Assembly (NCBI GenBank): GCA_038233215.1
Contig: JBBSML010000012.1
Coordinates: forward strand, 1-64,000
DNA length: 64,000 nucleotides
Source: JACDBZ01 sp038233215
Lineage (GTDB): Bacteria > Chloroflexota > Limnocylindria > QHBO01
Direction: 5' to 3'
In this document: piece after piece, positions 1-7,933 of the stretch
How the letters are laid out: each line of letters starts with the position of its first letter
Numbering within the stretch: position 1 is the first letter of the stretch
The notes under the pieces: generated by a model
Databases searched by the model: none
What the model saw: only the letters and a program-made list of their open reading frames with translations
What the model was told of the DNA's origin: nothing
Program-made: the position numbers and the translations under genes

Positions 1-1
1 C

Positions 2-67
2 CGGATCACTGATGATGATCAGACCAAGGAGGTGGAGCGAGCCAAGACCGTGCTGCTGGCGTCCTGA
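2..67 (+). CDS. C-terminal tail of an unidentified gene cut by the window edge
   Basis: Reading from base 2, an open frame of 21 codons ends in TKEVERAKTVLLAS followed by TGA at 65-67. The tail is charged and probably helical. The rest of the gene lies outside the window, so the product cannot be named. The only support is that the frame stays open to the edge. Confidence 0.3.
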   Translation, partial: RITDDDQTKEVERAKTVLLAS

Positions 68-147
68 TCGACGCCGCCGACAACCGCGCTGCGGATCACG
101 ACGGACCGCTCAATTCACACCACTCCAAGGGGCACGGCCGCACCGCG

Positions 148-325
148 TTGTGACAATTGCCGTCCTGGCGGGCATCTGTCCGGATCGTCGCGTTGGTTCG
201 GACACCTGACGCGAGGACGGGCGTTAGCCGAAAGAAGAGACATCTCTGGCCATTCCTGAGCGTGGGCCCTTGCCCGCGGAGGCGCTTTGATCGGCTAATG
301 CCCACCTGCACGTCATCTGACTAAA
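148..325 (+). repeat. Composite intergenic repeat of about 178 bp (R178), copy 1, forward
   Basis: Three related 34-35-bp units lie at 148-182 (direct), 197-230 (direct) and 292-325 (inverted). The direct unit reads roughly TTCGGnCAnnTG, a variable middle, then GGGCRTTAGCCG. The first unit instead ends GGCATCTGTCCG. The same unit order, spacing and end variant recur at 57027-57206, and in reverse orientation at 53028-53206 and 58926-59101. No frame here looks coding. It could be a MITE-like element or a structured RNA. Confidence 0.7.
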
Positions 326-392
326 CGAGGGCGGAGGAAGATGCCCGCTGGCAAATCCCTCAGCGATCAGGTGATTCGGAACCCAGGCCCCA

Positions 393-412
393 GAATATAT
401 AGGTATATACTC
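393..412 (+). promoter_or_regulatory. AT-rich palindrome overlapping a probable -10 element
   Basis: GAATATATAGGTATATACTC is an imperfect palindrome in otherwise GC-rich DNA, 92 bases upstream of the GTG of the small membrane protein gene at 504. TATACT at 406-411 would serve as a -10 for that gene. No -35 hexamer is evident. Nineteen of the 20 bases recur in the same orientation relative to the gene upstream of murA (60438-60459). It is either a regulator site or a special promoter class. Confidence 0.5.
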
Positions 413-503
413 GATGACCTTGGGGTTGCGCGGGCGCGCCGGCAGGCCGAACGAGGCCCATTCCTTGCAAGCCAGGTAATGAAGGAAGTGGAGGTACTAA
501 CCC

Positions 504-710
504 GTGGATCAACTAATTCTGGTTCTTCTCCTATTCAGCGTCGTCATCGTCGCTGCGTATTTCTATCTGAAGCGCCGACAGCAGCACGTCCACGTTGACA
601 CCGCCGGACAGACGGTTGCGCACCGCCACGAGCGAGATCCCAGCGACGTCACCGCGCACGACCACCCGGTCAACAACGTCAATAACACCGACCTTCCCCG
701 CGACCGCTGA
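504..710 (+). CDS. Small single-pass membrane protein of unknown function
   Basis: The product has 68 residues. Residues about 4-22 form one hydrophobic segment (LILVLLLFSVVIVAAYFYL), followed by a KRR stop-transfer patch. The rest is a hydrophilic, His-, Asp- and Asn-rich tail, so the tail probably faces the cytoplasm. The GTG start at 504 is chosen because GGAGG at 490-494 sits nine bases before it and the membrane segment begins at once. No family is recognised. The AT-rich palindrome at 393-412 lies upstream and the VapC relic downstream, and no partner gene is evident. Confidence 0.55.
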   Translation: MDQLILVLLLFSVVIVAAYFYLKRRQQHVHVDTAGQTVAHRHERDPSDVTAHDHPVNNVNNTDLPRDR

Positions 711-850
711 AGCGAGGAACTGATGCCGGCAACATGACAGGTGCCTTAGCCGGCATCGAGGACCGAGGCATCAACGCAGGGTCCATGATCGCGTCATGAA
801 GATGCTCCTGGTGCTCGCCCTGGTACTCGTCGTGGTGGGTGGCGGCGGTT

Positions 851-991
851 GAGCACGAGCGCACTATGGATTGGCTCGAGGGGCAGCTCAACGGGAAGCA
901 ACGGGTGGGCATGCCGTGGGAATCGCTCACGGCGTTCGTTCGACTTGCGACCAACCCGCGCGTCACGGACACAGATGCACAGTTTCTGTGA
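851..991 (+). pseudogene. Relic of a VapC-type PIN toxin gene
   Basis: The frame from 851 to the TGA at 989-991 encodes a fragment containing QLNGKQRVGMPWES and FVRLATNPRV. This matches residues about 20-55 of the intact VapC at 21319-21747 (QLNGQRRVGLPWES, FVRLATNPRV). The N-terminal strand with the first catalytic Asp and everything after the NPRV motif are missing, so it cannot be an active PIN nuclease. It ends within the presumed promoter of the vapBC pair at 1013. It looks like the remains of an older, different VapBC module displaced or overwritten by the present one. Confidence 0.65.
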
Positions 992-1012
992 TGCTGTGTT
1001 AGGCTCCTGCGC
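978..1012 (+). promoter_or_regulatory. Probable vapBC operator and leaderless promoter
   Basis: The palindrome CACAGTTTCTGTG at 978-990 lies just upstream of a TAnnnT-type -10 (TAGGCT, 1000-1005). The antitoxin ATG at 1013 is only seven bases past the -10, so a transcript starting at the usual distance would be leaderless. Antitoxins of this class normally repress their own promoter through such inverted repeats. The site assignment is inference. Confidence 0.4.
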
Positions 1013-1252
1013 ATGAAGAACATCACGGTCGCCGTTTCGGAAGAGGTCTACCGGCTGGCGCGGATCCGCGCGGCAGAGCAGGGAAGATCGGTCAGCGCGA
1101 TGGTGGCTGAGTACTTGGCGGGACTCACCGAACGGAACGCCGAGTTCACCCGGCTCGAACAGCTCCAGCGAATCGTCCAATCCGATATCACCCGCTTCCG
1201 CGCCTCGGATCGCCTGGATCGCGAGGAGGTCCACTACCGTGCGCTTCGTTGA
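1013..1252 (+). CDS. vapB: VapB-like ribbon-helix-helix antitoxin
   Basis: This 79-residue protein should neutralise the PIN toxin encoded immediately downstream and repress the operon. Residues 2-9 (KNITVAVS) form the DNA-binding ribbon strand, and residues about 10-38 form the two helices of a ribbon-helix-helix fold (VYRLARIRAAEQGRSVSAMV). The C-terminal 35 residues are the polar toxin-binding tail. The gene overlaps vapC by 14 bp, and GAGGAGG near its end (1223-1229) is the vapC ribosome-binding site, so the two are translationally coupled. No leader precedes the ATG. Confidence 0.85.
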   Translation: MKNITVAVSEEVYRLARIRAAEQGRSVSAMVAEYLAGLTERNAEFTRLEQLQRIVQSDITRFRASDRLDREEVHYRALR

Positions 1253-1649
1253 TACCAACGTCCTGCTGTACGCCGTCTCCCGCGACCCGGACGAACGACC
1301 CAAGGCCGAGATAGCCACCGAGCTGCTCACGAACCGCGACCTCGGGTTGTCTGCCCAGGTGCTCCAGGAGTTCTACGTCCAGGCCACACGTGCAACCCGA
1401 GACGATGCGCTCTCCCATCGACAGGCGGCCGACCTCGTCGCCGCCTATTCCCGGTTCCCGGTGCAGGAGATCACGCTTGAGCTCGTCCAGGTGGCGATTG
1501 CCGCTCGCGATCGATTCGGGCTGTCGTACTGGGACGCGGCGATCATCGAGGCCGCTCGGTTGCTCCGATGCGACCACATCCTGTCAGAGGATCTCTCCGA
1601 TAGCCAGGACTACGACGGCATCGCCGTCATCAACCCCTTTCGAGCATAG
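1239..1649 (+). CDS. vapC: VapC-like PIN-domain ribonuclease toxin
   Basis: This 136-residue PIN-domain protein is a predicted Mg-dependent RNase that cleaves RNA when not held by VapB. The acidic site is complete: Asp in FVDTNVLLYA near the N-terminus, Glu in LQEFYVQA, Asp in LSYWDAAIIEAA and Asp in ILSEDLSD. The length is normal for the family. The GTG start at 1239 is supported by GAGGAGG nine bases upstream inside vapB. Its sequence is clearly different from the VapC relic just upstream and from the second VapC at 21319. Confidence 0.88.
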   Translation: MRFVDTNVLLYAVSRDPDERPKAEIATELLTNRDLGLSAQVLQEFYVQATRATRDDALSHRQAADLVAAYSRFPVQEITLELVQVAIAARDRFGLSYWDAAIIEAARLLRCDHILSEDLSDSQDYDGIAVINPFRA

Positions 1650-1932
1650 CGTCCGCCGCCGAATGGGCTCCCCGCACGTGGATGGGACCGTGTGTGCCCC
1701 GCGTGCACGCATCTACAACGTTGAGGCGTCTTCGGCCCAGCCTGGGCCTGTTGGCAGCGGCGCTCCTCGAGAGCCGGTCATGGGCATCAACTGGCAGCTC
1801 TTTCGCCGCGATGGCCGGCGGCCGCCTGCCGCTGATCGATTACCCACTTGGTTCGACCGGCGCGCACACGCTGGGACCGGCAATGCCGGGTGTTCAGGTC
1901 GAAGCGCCGGGCTTCGGCGAGTTCGGGAGGCC
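1650..1932. other. Intergenic stretch with a possible gene fragment
   Basis: An 84-codon open frame (1682-1936, + strand) becomes GC3-rich only in its second half, around GRLPLIDYPLGSTG. That suggests a fragment of a former gene. No family is recognised, and the frame abuts the oxidoreductase relic on the opposite strand. I see no repeat or RNA here. Confidence 0.3.
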
Positions 1933-2229
1933 CTAGGAATCGATGCGCTCAACCAATCGATCTGCAAGCGCGATCGAGTAGTTCTGCCCGCGATCGTGGG
2001 GATAGACCTGGAACATACTCGCCACCCACAGGTTCGGAATGGCGGTATGGAACGGCGGGATGTGATTCCGGTAGTCCACGGTGACGATCGGCTGCGCGAA
2101 TGGGGCGGCGAAGATCCAGGCATCGGTCATCCAGGATCGGTCGACGGTAAGACCGGCCCGCCTAAGGCCCTCCCACCAGAAATCACCAGGACCATCGACG
2201 CTGGCGAGAGCGAGATCCACCATTGACAT
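1933..2229 (-). pseudogene. Severed 3' end of an FAD-dependent (amine oxidase-like) oxidoreductase gene
   Basis: About 98 residues remain. They contain PIVTVDYRNHIPPF, IPNLWVASMFQVYP and DRGQNYSIALADRL, the C-terminal signature of NAD(P)/FAD-dependent oxidoreductases of the protoporphyrinogen-oxidase/amine-oxidase type often found in polysaccharide loci. The N-terminal FAD-binding Rossmann motif and some 300 residues are absent. Homology stops at about 2229, inside the promoter of the toxin-antitoxin pair that starts at 2258. The module therefore probably replaced or split the gene. Family naming is from motif recall. Confidence 0.6.
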
Positions 2230-2260
2230 GCGTAGATTCCTACGTAGTATCTTACGCATG
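2223..2260 (+). promoter_or_regulatory. Sigma-70-type promoter overlapped by an inverted-repeat operator
   Basis: A perfect -35 TTGACA (2223-2228), a 16-bp spacer and -10 TAGTAT (2245-2250) predict transcription from about 2257, at the ATG (2258) itself. The mRNA would be leaderless. CATGCGTA (2227-2234) and TACGCATG (2253-2260) are inverted arms, and between them lies the palindrome CTACGTAG (2240-2247). Both overlap promoter elements, as expected for autorepression by an antitoxin-toxin complex. Confidence 0.7.
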
Positions 2261-2716
2261 AAAGACCGCTTGACGTACCAGGCGACGGATCTTGCACGCA
2301 ACCATCGGAACGTGTTGGCGGAGGCCCGCGCCGGATACGCGCTCGTTCGCGACAAGGACGGGACGACGCTGATCCTGACGCCGGCGGGTGATGTCGAGCG
2401 ACTGCGCGAGCTCGCCGATCTGGCACTCGGACTGGCAACGCTCCAGCGGGTGCTGACACGGCCGATGGATCAGCGCGCCACCGCGCTGTACGGAAGCTTC
2501 GCGTGGGCAAGTGCCCTGCCGGAGGAGAATCAGCGCGCGTTCGCCGAAGAACTTGCCGATGCGTTGCTGATCGCCACCTCCGGGACCTCGTTGGAGCCGG
2601 TTCGGGAGCTGATCGGAGACTGGATCGCGACCGTCGAGGCGTGGGCTGATCCCGAAACCCGCGGGCGCCTTCTCACGGATGAGCCTGACCCTCTGCGCGT
2701 TGAGCTTCACGGCTGA
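2258..2716 (+). CDS. Phd/YefM-like antitoxin with long C-terminal extension
   Basis: The 152-residue protein begins with a Phd/YefM-type region: YQATDLARNHRNVLAEARAG followed by ALVRDKDGTTLILTP, which fits the DNA-binding half of that fold. The remaining roughly 100 residues are mostly helical and acidic, longer than the usual 80-90-residue antitoxin. They may bind the toxin encoded two bases downstream. Expression is predicted from the leaderless promoter at 2223-2257. Antitoxin status rests on fold resemblance and the neighbour. Confidence 0.65.
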   Translation: MKDRLTYQATDLARNHRNVLAEARAGYALVRDKDGTTLILTPAGDVERLRELADLALGLATLQRVLTRPMDQRATALYGSFAWASALPEENQRAFAEELADALLIATSGTSLEPVRELIGDWIATVEAWADPETRGRLLTDEPDPLRVELHG

Positions 2717-2718
2717 CC

Positions 2719-3048
2719 GTGGCTGCGGAAGAGTCGCCGCCATGGACACTGCTCGCCGCTTCGGCGTCCGCAGAACGAGAGTGGGAGGAGGCGAGGACGA
2801 GGGAACCGGAGCTGATGCGAAGGACCGCGGAACGGTTACGACAGCGTCCGCTCGACCGATCGGCCAATCCACGCCGCACGCACCGCCTGAAGCCTCCGCT
2901 GGACTCGATGCGGATCGGTCATCGGCGCTTACCGCAATGGCAGCACGAGCTCAGCACCGCCTGTCGGATCCACTATTGTCCCGATTCCGAGGCTCGAATC
3001 ATCTGGATCACAATGGTAAGCCTGCGCCACCCGAGAACAACCGAGTGA
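2719..3048 (+). CDS. RelE/ParE-superfamily toxin candidate
   Basis: This 109-residue basic protein starts at GTG 2719, two bases after the antitoxin stop. The C-terminal half holds the strand pattern of RelE-fold toxins: ACRIHYCPDSEARIIWIT, then a conserved-looking HPRTTE end resembling the family's HP..T element. The N-terminal Arg/Lys-rich helix region (residues 15-60) would contact RNA or ribosome. Close spacing and shared promoter indicate one operon with the Phd-like gene. The exact target cannot be told from sequence. Confidence 0.6.
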   Translation: MAAEESPPWTLLAASASAEREWEEARTREPELMRRTAERLRQRPLDRSANPRRTHRLKPPLDSMRIGHRRLPQWQHELSTACRIHYCPDSEARIIWITMVSLRHPRTTE

Positions 3049-3469
3049 GCCTCGAGCGGCGTCGTCGCGTGAACTATCGATTGATCGAGCGGGGGCAGGC
3101 CGCGGGTTCCGATCAACGCGGCAGACTGGGAACGGCCAAGACGCTTGCAGCGCAGTCCGCCACCTGAGGCTGCTGCCCTTCAGCACCAATACCCGTGCCG
3201 TGGCCTCAGGGAGCCTGGGGCCTCGCCCGCGCTAACCTCGGTTAAATCCTCCGCAGCGACCCAACCTCCGCAACGCGCGCCGCAAGGAAACGAACCCGCT
3301 CAGCGCCATTGAGAACGGCGCGGCTGGTGCTACCCGTCGCCGGTGAATCGAACGATCGAGTCGTTGCTGGCCGCTGCTTCCACCTATAGCGTGCCGCACC
3401 AATGCTACTCTTGGAAGCAGCAGGAACCTTGCGGCCGGAACGTCCAGCAGAGGCGATAGTTCTCTAACG
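3049..3469. other. Intergenic region without a recognisable gene
   Basis: About 420 bp separate the toxin gene from the MFS/spermidine-synthase-like gene. Open frames here have no coding-like third-position bias. I found no repeat of the two families described elsewhere, and no hairpin followed by a T-run. It presumably holds the downstream gene's promoter, but no convincing -35/-10 pair was seen. Confidence 0.4.
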
Positions 3470-5674
3470 GTGAGCTCAAAGCCAAGCGCGTCGATTCGCA
3501 CCGGAGCGATGGGTGGTAGCGCGGTACTCCTGCTGTTCATCGTCACGATCTTTCTGGGCGCGGTCCTCGTATTCGGCGTGCAGCCGATAGCCGCACGGTT
3601 GCTCTTGCCACGCTTCGGCGGCAGCCCAGGAGTCTGGAGCGCCGCCAGCCTTTTCTTCCAGTTGGCGCTCCTGGCCGGGTATGGCTACAGCTTTCTCCTC
3701 ACCTGCCACGTCACGCAGCGTTATCAGCCACTTATTCATGTGCCCCTGCTGGCCATGCCGCTGCTGCTCCTGCCGCTCAGCCTGCCGATCAGCGGTCAAC
3801 CCGCCACGGACGCCACGCCGGCCATTTCGGTTCTGGGCGTGCTAGCCGTTGGCCTCGGCATTCCATTCGCCGTGGCATCGACAACCGGTCCGCTGCTTCA
3901 GCGGTGGTTTAGCTACACCGGTCACCGATCCGGATCTGATCCTTATTTCCTCTACGCGGCAAGCAATACCGGCAGTCTGTTGGTCCTGTTGGCGTATCCA
4001 TTCTTGCTCGAGCCGCGCTTGACGCTCGATGAACAGTCGATTGCCTGGTCTGTCGGCTACGCAGTCTTCGCCTTCCTTGGAGCGACATGTGCGGTCGTGA
4101 TGCGGCGACGCGCTCCGGGGGAAGCGACGTCAGACCGGCTGGTCGAAAAGGAGAAGGGCTCGGGAAGCTCGGCGACAGTTCCAACATGGCGCTCGCGGGC
4201 GCGATGGGTCGTCTTGTCCGCCGTGCCGTCCGCCCTCTCTCTTGGGACAACGCAACACATCAGCACGGACATCGCCGCAGTACCGCTTCTCTGGATTGCG
4301 CCCTTAGCGCTCTACCTGACGAGCTTCATAGTTGCATTCTCCAGGAGGAATCCGCTTAGCTCGAGCGTCGCCGGCAACCTTCTGCCGATTCCCGCGGCCG
4401 CCATGGTGGTGGTGCCCTTGTTAGGCGCACCGATCTGGCTGACCATCAGTATCCATCTGCTCCTGCTGTTCGTTGCAGCCGTTATGTGCCACGCGCGCTT
4501 GGCTGAGGAACGGCCTTCCACCCGATATCTGACCGAGTTCTACCTGCTCTTGAGCATCGGTGGCGCATTGGGGGGCGTCTTCGTCTCGCTGCTTGCGCCG
4601 CTGCTGTTCGACCGGGTATGGGAATACCCGCTGGCAATCGTCGCGGCGCTCCTGCTGCGCCCGCGGATCCAGGGCCTCTTACCCCGATGGAGCCTTATTG
4701 CAGTAGGAGGGACTATCGCCCTCGCGGTCATCGCGTTGCTCGTACGCGCTCAGGAACCATCCGTCCTGCCTGGTTGGACCCCGTGGATCGCCTTGGCCGC
4801 GACGCTTCTCGCGCTCTCGCGGTGGCGAATCGTCTTGGCGGCCGTAACGGCATTCCTCCTTGGGGTACCACTCACCAACGGAGAAGGGGCAATCTACACG
4901 GATCGCACATTCTTCGGCGTGTACCGGGTTCTCTCCACTGAGGGCCGGCACGAGCTGCTGCACGGCACGACCGTGCATGGCATGCAGTTCTTGGGAGCCA
5001 CAGAACGTGAGGTGCCTGCCACCTACTATCACCCGACGGGTCCGATTGGCCAGGTCTTAACGGCTCGCGGCAGCGCGTTCAAACGAATTGGAGTGGTGGG
5101 CCTGGGGGTGGGCACCCTGGCGAGCTACGGCACGCCCGGCCAGCACCTCACATTCTTCGAGATCGACCCGGCAATGGTGGCGCTCGCCCGTGAGCCGACC
5201 TTATTCACGTACCTAGCTGATTCGGAAGCTGAGATCGATATCCGGGTGGCCGATGGCCGACTCGGCCTCGTCGCCGATACGACACGGTACGATCTATTAG
5301 TGGTCGATGCTTTCTCGTCCGACGCCATCCCCGTCCACCTGTTGACTCGTGAGGCGCTATCCATCTACGAAAGCCGGCTCGCGTCTGGTGGAGTCATCGC
5401 CTTCCACATCACGAACCGATACCTTGACCTCGCACCGGTTCTGGGGAATATCGCGGACTCACTCGGCATGAGCGCGCTGGTCCAGGTTGACACAACTCTG
5501 TCTGCGTATGCTCTGGCTCAAGGGAAGGCCGCCTCCACCTGGGTCCTGCTTGCCCCCCGGCCTGCCGACCTCGCGCCCTTTGACACCGATGCACGGTGGA
5601 CTCCCGCCAAGCTTGACCCTGACAGCCGCGTCTGGACCGATGGGTACTCGGACCTCATCGGTGCCCTTCACTAG
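3470..5674 (+). CDS. Fused MFS-like transporter / spermidine-synthase-like protein
   Basis: This 734-residue protein has about 12 hydrophobic segments in residues 10-470, then a soluble spermidine-synthase-like Rossmann domain. That domain has a glycine loop at VVGLGVGTL, the acidic nucleotide-binding strand FFEIDP, and VVDAFSSDAIPVHLLT, which occupies the aminopropyltransferase active-site region. Fused proteins of this type are known, but their substrate is not established, so polyamine synthesis should not be assumed. GTG 3470 is the upstream start. ATG 3509 also keeps all membrane segments and could be the true start. It stands alone ahead of the glycosyltransferase genes. Confidence 0.8.
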   Translation: MSSKPSASIRTGAMGGSAVLLLFIVTIFLGAVLVFGVQPIAARLLLPRFGGSPGVWSAASLFFQLALLAGYGYSFLLTCHVTQRYQPLIHVPLLAMPLLLLPLSLPISGQPATDATPAISVLGVLAVGLGIPFAVASTTGPLLQRWFSYTGHRSGSDPYFLYAASNTGSLLVLLAYPFLLEPRLTLDEQSIAWSVGYAVFAFLGATCAVVMRRRAPGEATSDRLVEKEKGSGSSATVPTWRSRARWVVLSAVPSALSLGTTQHISTDIAAVPLLWIAPLALYLTSFIVAFSRRNPLSSSVAGNLLPIPAAAMVVVPLLGAPIWLTISIHLLLLFVAAVMCHARLAEERPSTRYLTEFYLLLSIGGALGGVFVSLLAPLLFDRVWEYPLAIVAALLLRPRIQGLLPRWSLIAVGGTIALAVIALLVRAQEPSVLPGWTPWIALAATLLALSRWRIVLAAVTAFLLGVPLTNGEGAIYTDRTFFGVYRVLSTEGRHELLHGTTVHGMQFLGATEREVPATYYHPTGPIGQVLTARGSAFKRIGVVGLGVGTLASYGTPGQHLTFFEIDPAMVALAREPTLFTYLADSEAEIDIRVADGRLGLVADTTRYDLLVVDAFSSDAIPVHLLTREALSIYESRLASGGVIAFHITNRYLDLAPVLGNIADSLGMSALVQVDTTLSAYALAQGKAASTWVLLAPRPADLAPFDTDARWTPAKLDPDSRVWTDGYSDLIGALH

Positions 5675-5925
5675 ATGACGACCGCTCGTGGATGGGCATC
5701 AGCAGAGCGGACGGACAGTACCGTGAGTCCCGGCCACGGGATGACCACTACGACCACATGAGCTTACGGTTCGCGTGCCGGATCCTGTCTCGCGCGCTAG
5801 GGCCGCGCGTAGACACGTCTGTCGGGCCTCTGCCAATTGCCCGCTCAGTAGACCGCGGAGCTGCGGGCATCCGTCAGTCAACCGTCCCGTTGTTCCGCCA
5901 AGAATCGATGCGATGATGTGGCACG

Positions 5926-6867
5926 ATGATCAACAAGCTCGATCGCACGGCGTCCAAGATGCGGCTCCGCGGCGTTGGTCGGCCCTCGCTCGGCGTCCGG
6001 CTGGCGCGCATCGTGGCTTTGGCGGTGATCATAGGAATCGGGTTCAGCCATGTCTGGTGGTCGATCACCGACTGGCACCTGAAGGACATGAACGCCTACT
6101 GGGATGCCGGGGTGAGGCTACGGGCCGGCGACGCGCTCTATCCGCAGATAGCCAACGTTCTCGCGTCGGAGGTATACCGATACAGCCCCTGGTTCGCGTG
6201 GCTGTGGGCGCCGCTCACCGTTCTCCCGCGGGAATTGGTGAACGTGCTCTGGTCGGCCGTCCTGCTCGCAGCAAGTATCGCCGCCGTTTGGCCGATGGCT
6301 CGGCGCGGGAGCTGGATCGCCGTTGCCTTCTTTCTACCTGTGCTCATCGGCATTTCGGCGGGAGGCAATGTTCATGCGCTGCTCATCGCCGCTCTCGTGC
6401 TGGGCATCGAACGGCCCAGCGGTCCGGTGTGGATCGGCGTGGCCGCCTCACTCAAGGTCTTTCCGATCCTGTTCGCCCTGACCTATCTCGGGCGCCGCCA
6501 ATGGTGGCGGGTGATCGGAACCGGAGCGATCGCCGCGATCCTTCTGGCTCCCTATCTCCTCTACGATCTCACCAATTACGTCACCAGCGCCGGCGGCGCC
6601 GCGCTCCTTAGCCAGTGGATGCCGGTGTATGTGATGGCTGTCGCGGCGAGCATCGCTGCCGCACTCTGGTACGCCAGGAGTCGGCACGCCTGGCTGGCCT
6701 CCGCCGTCGCCGTGGCGCTCGCTTTGCCACGATTCTTCGTCTACGACATCACCTACTTGGCGGTCGGGCTAGCGGAGGCCAGAGACGGAACCACGTCAGA
6801 GCCGCGTCCTGCCCATCATCGGTCGCCCTGGGGCCGGGAGCCGATCAGAGACGTCACTGATCCTTGA
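5926..6867 (+). CDS. GT87 (DUF2029) family membrane glycosyltransferase
   Basis: This 313-residue integral membrane protein carries the GT87 hallmarks: DMNAYWDAG in the first periplasmic loop, then YRYSPWFAWLWAPL, a glycine/Asn element GGNVHALLIA, and ASLKVFPILFAL. GT87 enzymes are GT-C type and normally use polyprenyl-phosphate sugars on the outer face of the membrane. About eight or nine hydrophobic segments are visible. The tail after residue 280 is hydrophilic and unlike its paralogues, so the 3' end may have been altered. It is the first of five intact GT87 genes in the window. Confidence 0.82.
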   Translation: MINKLDRTASKMRLRGVGRPSLGVRLARIVALAVIIGIGFSHVWWSITDWHLKDMNAYWDAGVRLRAGDALYPQIANVLASEVYRYSPWFAWLWAPLTVLPRELVNVLWSAVLLAASIAAVWPMARRGSWIAVAFFLPVLIGISAGGNVHALLIAALVLGIERPSGPVWIGVAASLKVFPILFALTYLGRRQWWRVIGTGAIAAILLAPYLLYDLTNYVTSAGGAALLSQWMPVYVMAVAASIAAALWYARSRHAWLASAVAVALALPRFFVYDITYLAVGLAEARDGTTSEPRPAHHRSPWGREPIRDVTDP

Positions 6868-7090
6868 GCTGATAGATCGGCCACCCTTCAATGACGTCGT
6901 CAGTACTTCGTGGCTAGTGCGTCAGTGGGCAGGCCGTGTAGGGTGCGCCATGTGATTCGCCCCTCCCTCCTGCCAGCCGCGCCAATTCCGGAGCGCCTCC
7001 GCCTCGTCCTGCTGGCCTTCCTGGTCCTCTTTGTGGATCATCTTCAAGCCGCTGCTGTCGATTAGCCCGGTGCACCTCCCACCGCTGACC

Positions 7091-7933
7091 ATGTCGCGGC
7101 TGGCCAAGGCCGCCCTCCTGGTGGTTCTGCTAGTGCCCAACCTCGTCCTGACTCAGTGGTCGGTGGAGGCAATCCTCAACGGAAAGATCGCCGTTGATTG
7201 GGTCCAGTATGCCGAAGCCGGTGAGCGGGTCTGGACCGACGACCTTTACGGATCAACGGCGACGTACGGATGGCGCTATTCGCCCATCCTCGCCTATGCC
7301 TTCACCGTACTTGGGCTTATGGGCACCATGGCCTGGCGCGTTCTCCACTTCGTCGCCGCGCTTGCGTTGCCCGGCTGGAAGCTCGTCCTAGTCACGCTTA
7401 TTTCCTGGCCATTCTGGTTCGACGTCGAGACCGGCAACACGATGGTGTTCGTACTGCTGGCGGCTGCATGGGCCCTGCGGGGGAGCCGAATCGGCATCTT
7501 TGGGTTCCTGGCCCTCACCCTCCTCATCCCTCGGCCACTGATGCTGCCAGTCGCGGCATGGATCCTCTGGCAGCATCCCGAGTGGCGCTGGCGCTTCGCG
7601 GCCATGTTTGTGATCCACGGGCTGGCGGTGCTGGTCACAGGCTGGGGAGCTGCATGGATCGCCGAGCTCCTCTGGTCTCCCGCCGATCACCTTTCGCCCA
7701 GTAACGTTGGACCCAGCCGGTTCATCGGTCTGACGTGGATCATCGTGGGCGCTCCGCTTGCCGCGTGGCTGACCTGGAAGGGCCGACTCGGTCTGGCGAG
7801 CCTCGCGATCAGCCCCTATCTGCTGCCGTACTACCTCATGATGGGACTGCTCGAGCTCATCCCGGTCCGCCGTCGGCAGTATGCTGTCCGAGCATTGCCA
7901 GCACAGCCCGCGCGTTGGAAGGCAGCGTCATGA
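7091..7933 (+). CDS. GT87-like membrane glycosyltransferase
   Basis: The protein has 280 residues from ATG 7091. A TTG at 7031 would add 20 residues, but the first membrane helix (AALLVVLLVPNLVL) follows ATG 7091 directly. The first-loop acidic motif is VDWVQYAEAG, and YGWRYSPILAYAF corresponds to the second GT87 element. The C-terminal region YLLPYYLMMGLLEL is shared with the decayed gene at 10265-10671. The stop overlaps the next GT87 gene by ATGA, so the two are coupled. Acceptor and donor are unknown. Confidence 0.78.
   Translation: MSRLAKAALLVVLLVPNLVLTQWSVEAILNGKIAVDWVQYAEAGERVWTDDLYGSTATYGWRYSPILAYAFTVLGLMGTMAWRVLHFVAALALPGWKLVLVTLISWPFWFDVETGNTMVFVLLAAAWALRGSRIGIFGFLALTLLIPRPLMLPVAAWILWQHPEWRWRFAAMFVIHGLAVLVTGWGAAWIAELLWSPADHLSPSNVGPSRFIGLTWIIVGAPLAAWLTWKGRLGLASLAISPYLLPYYLMMGLLELIPVRRRQYAVRALPAQPARWKAAS

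Noticed and set aside
1682..1936. An 84-codon plus-strand ORF between vapC and the oxidoreductase relic
   Set aside because: Coding-like bias is seen only in the second half and there is no family match. It is mentioned in the gap entry rather than called a gene.
6951..7067. A 38-codon ORF with one hydrophobic stretch just upstream of the gene at 7091
   Set aside because: It is short, has no ribosome site of note and no homologue recognised. It may be a remnant of a GT87 N-terminus.
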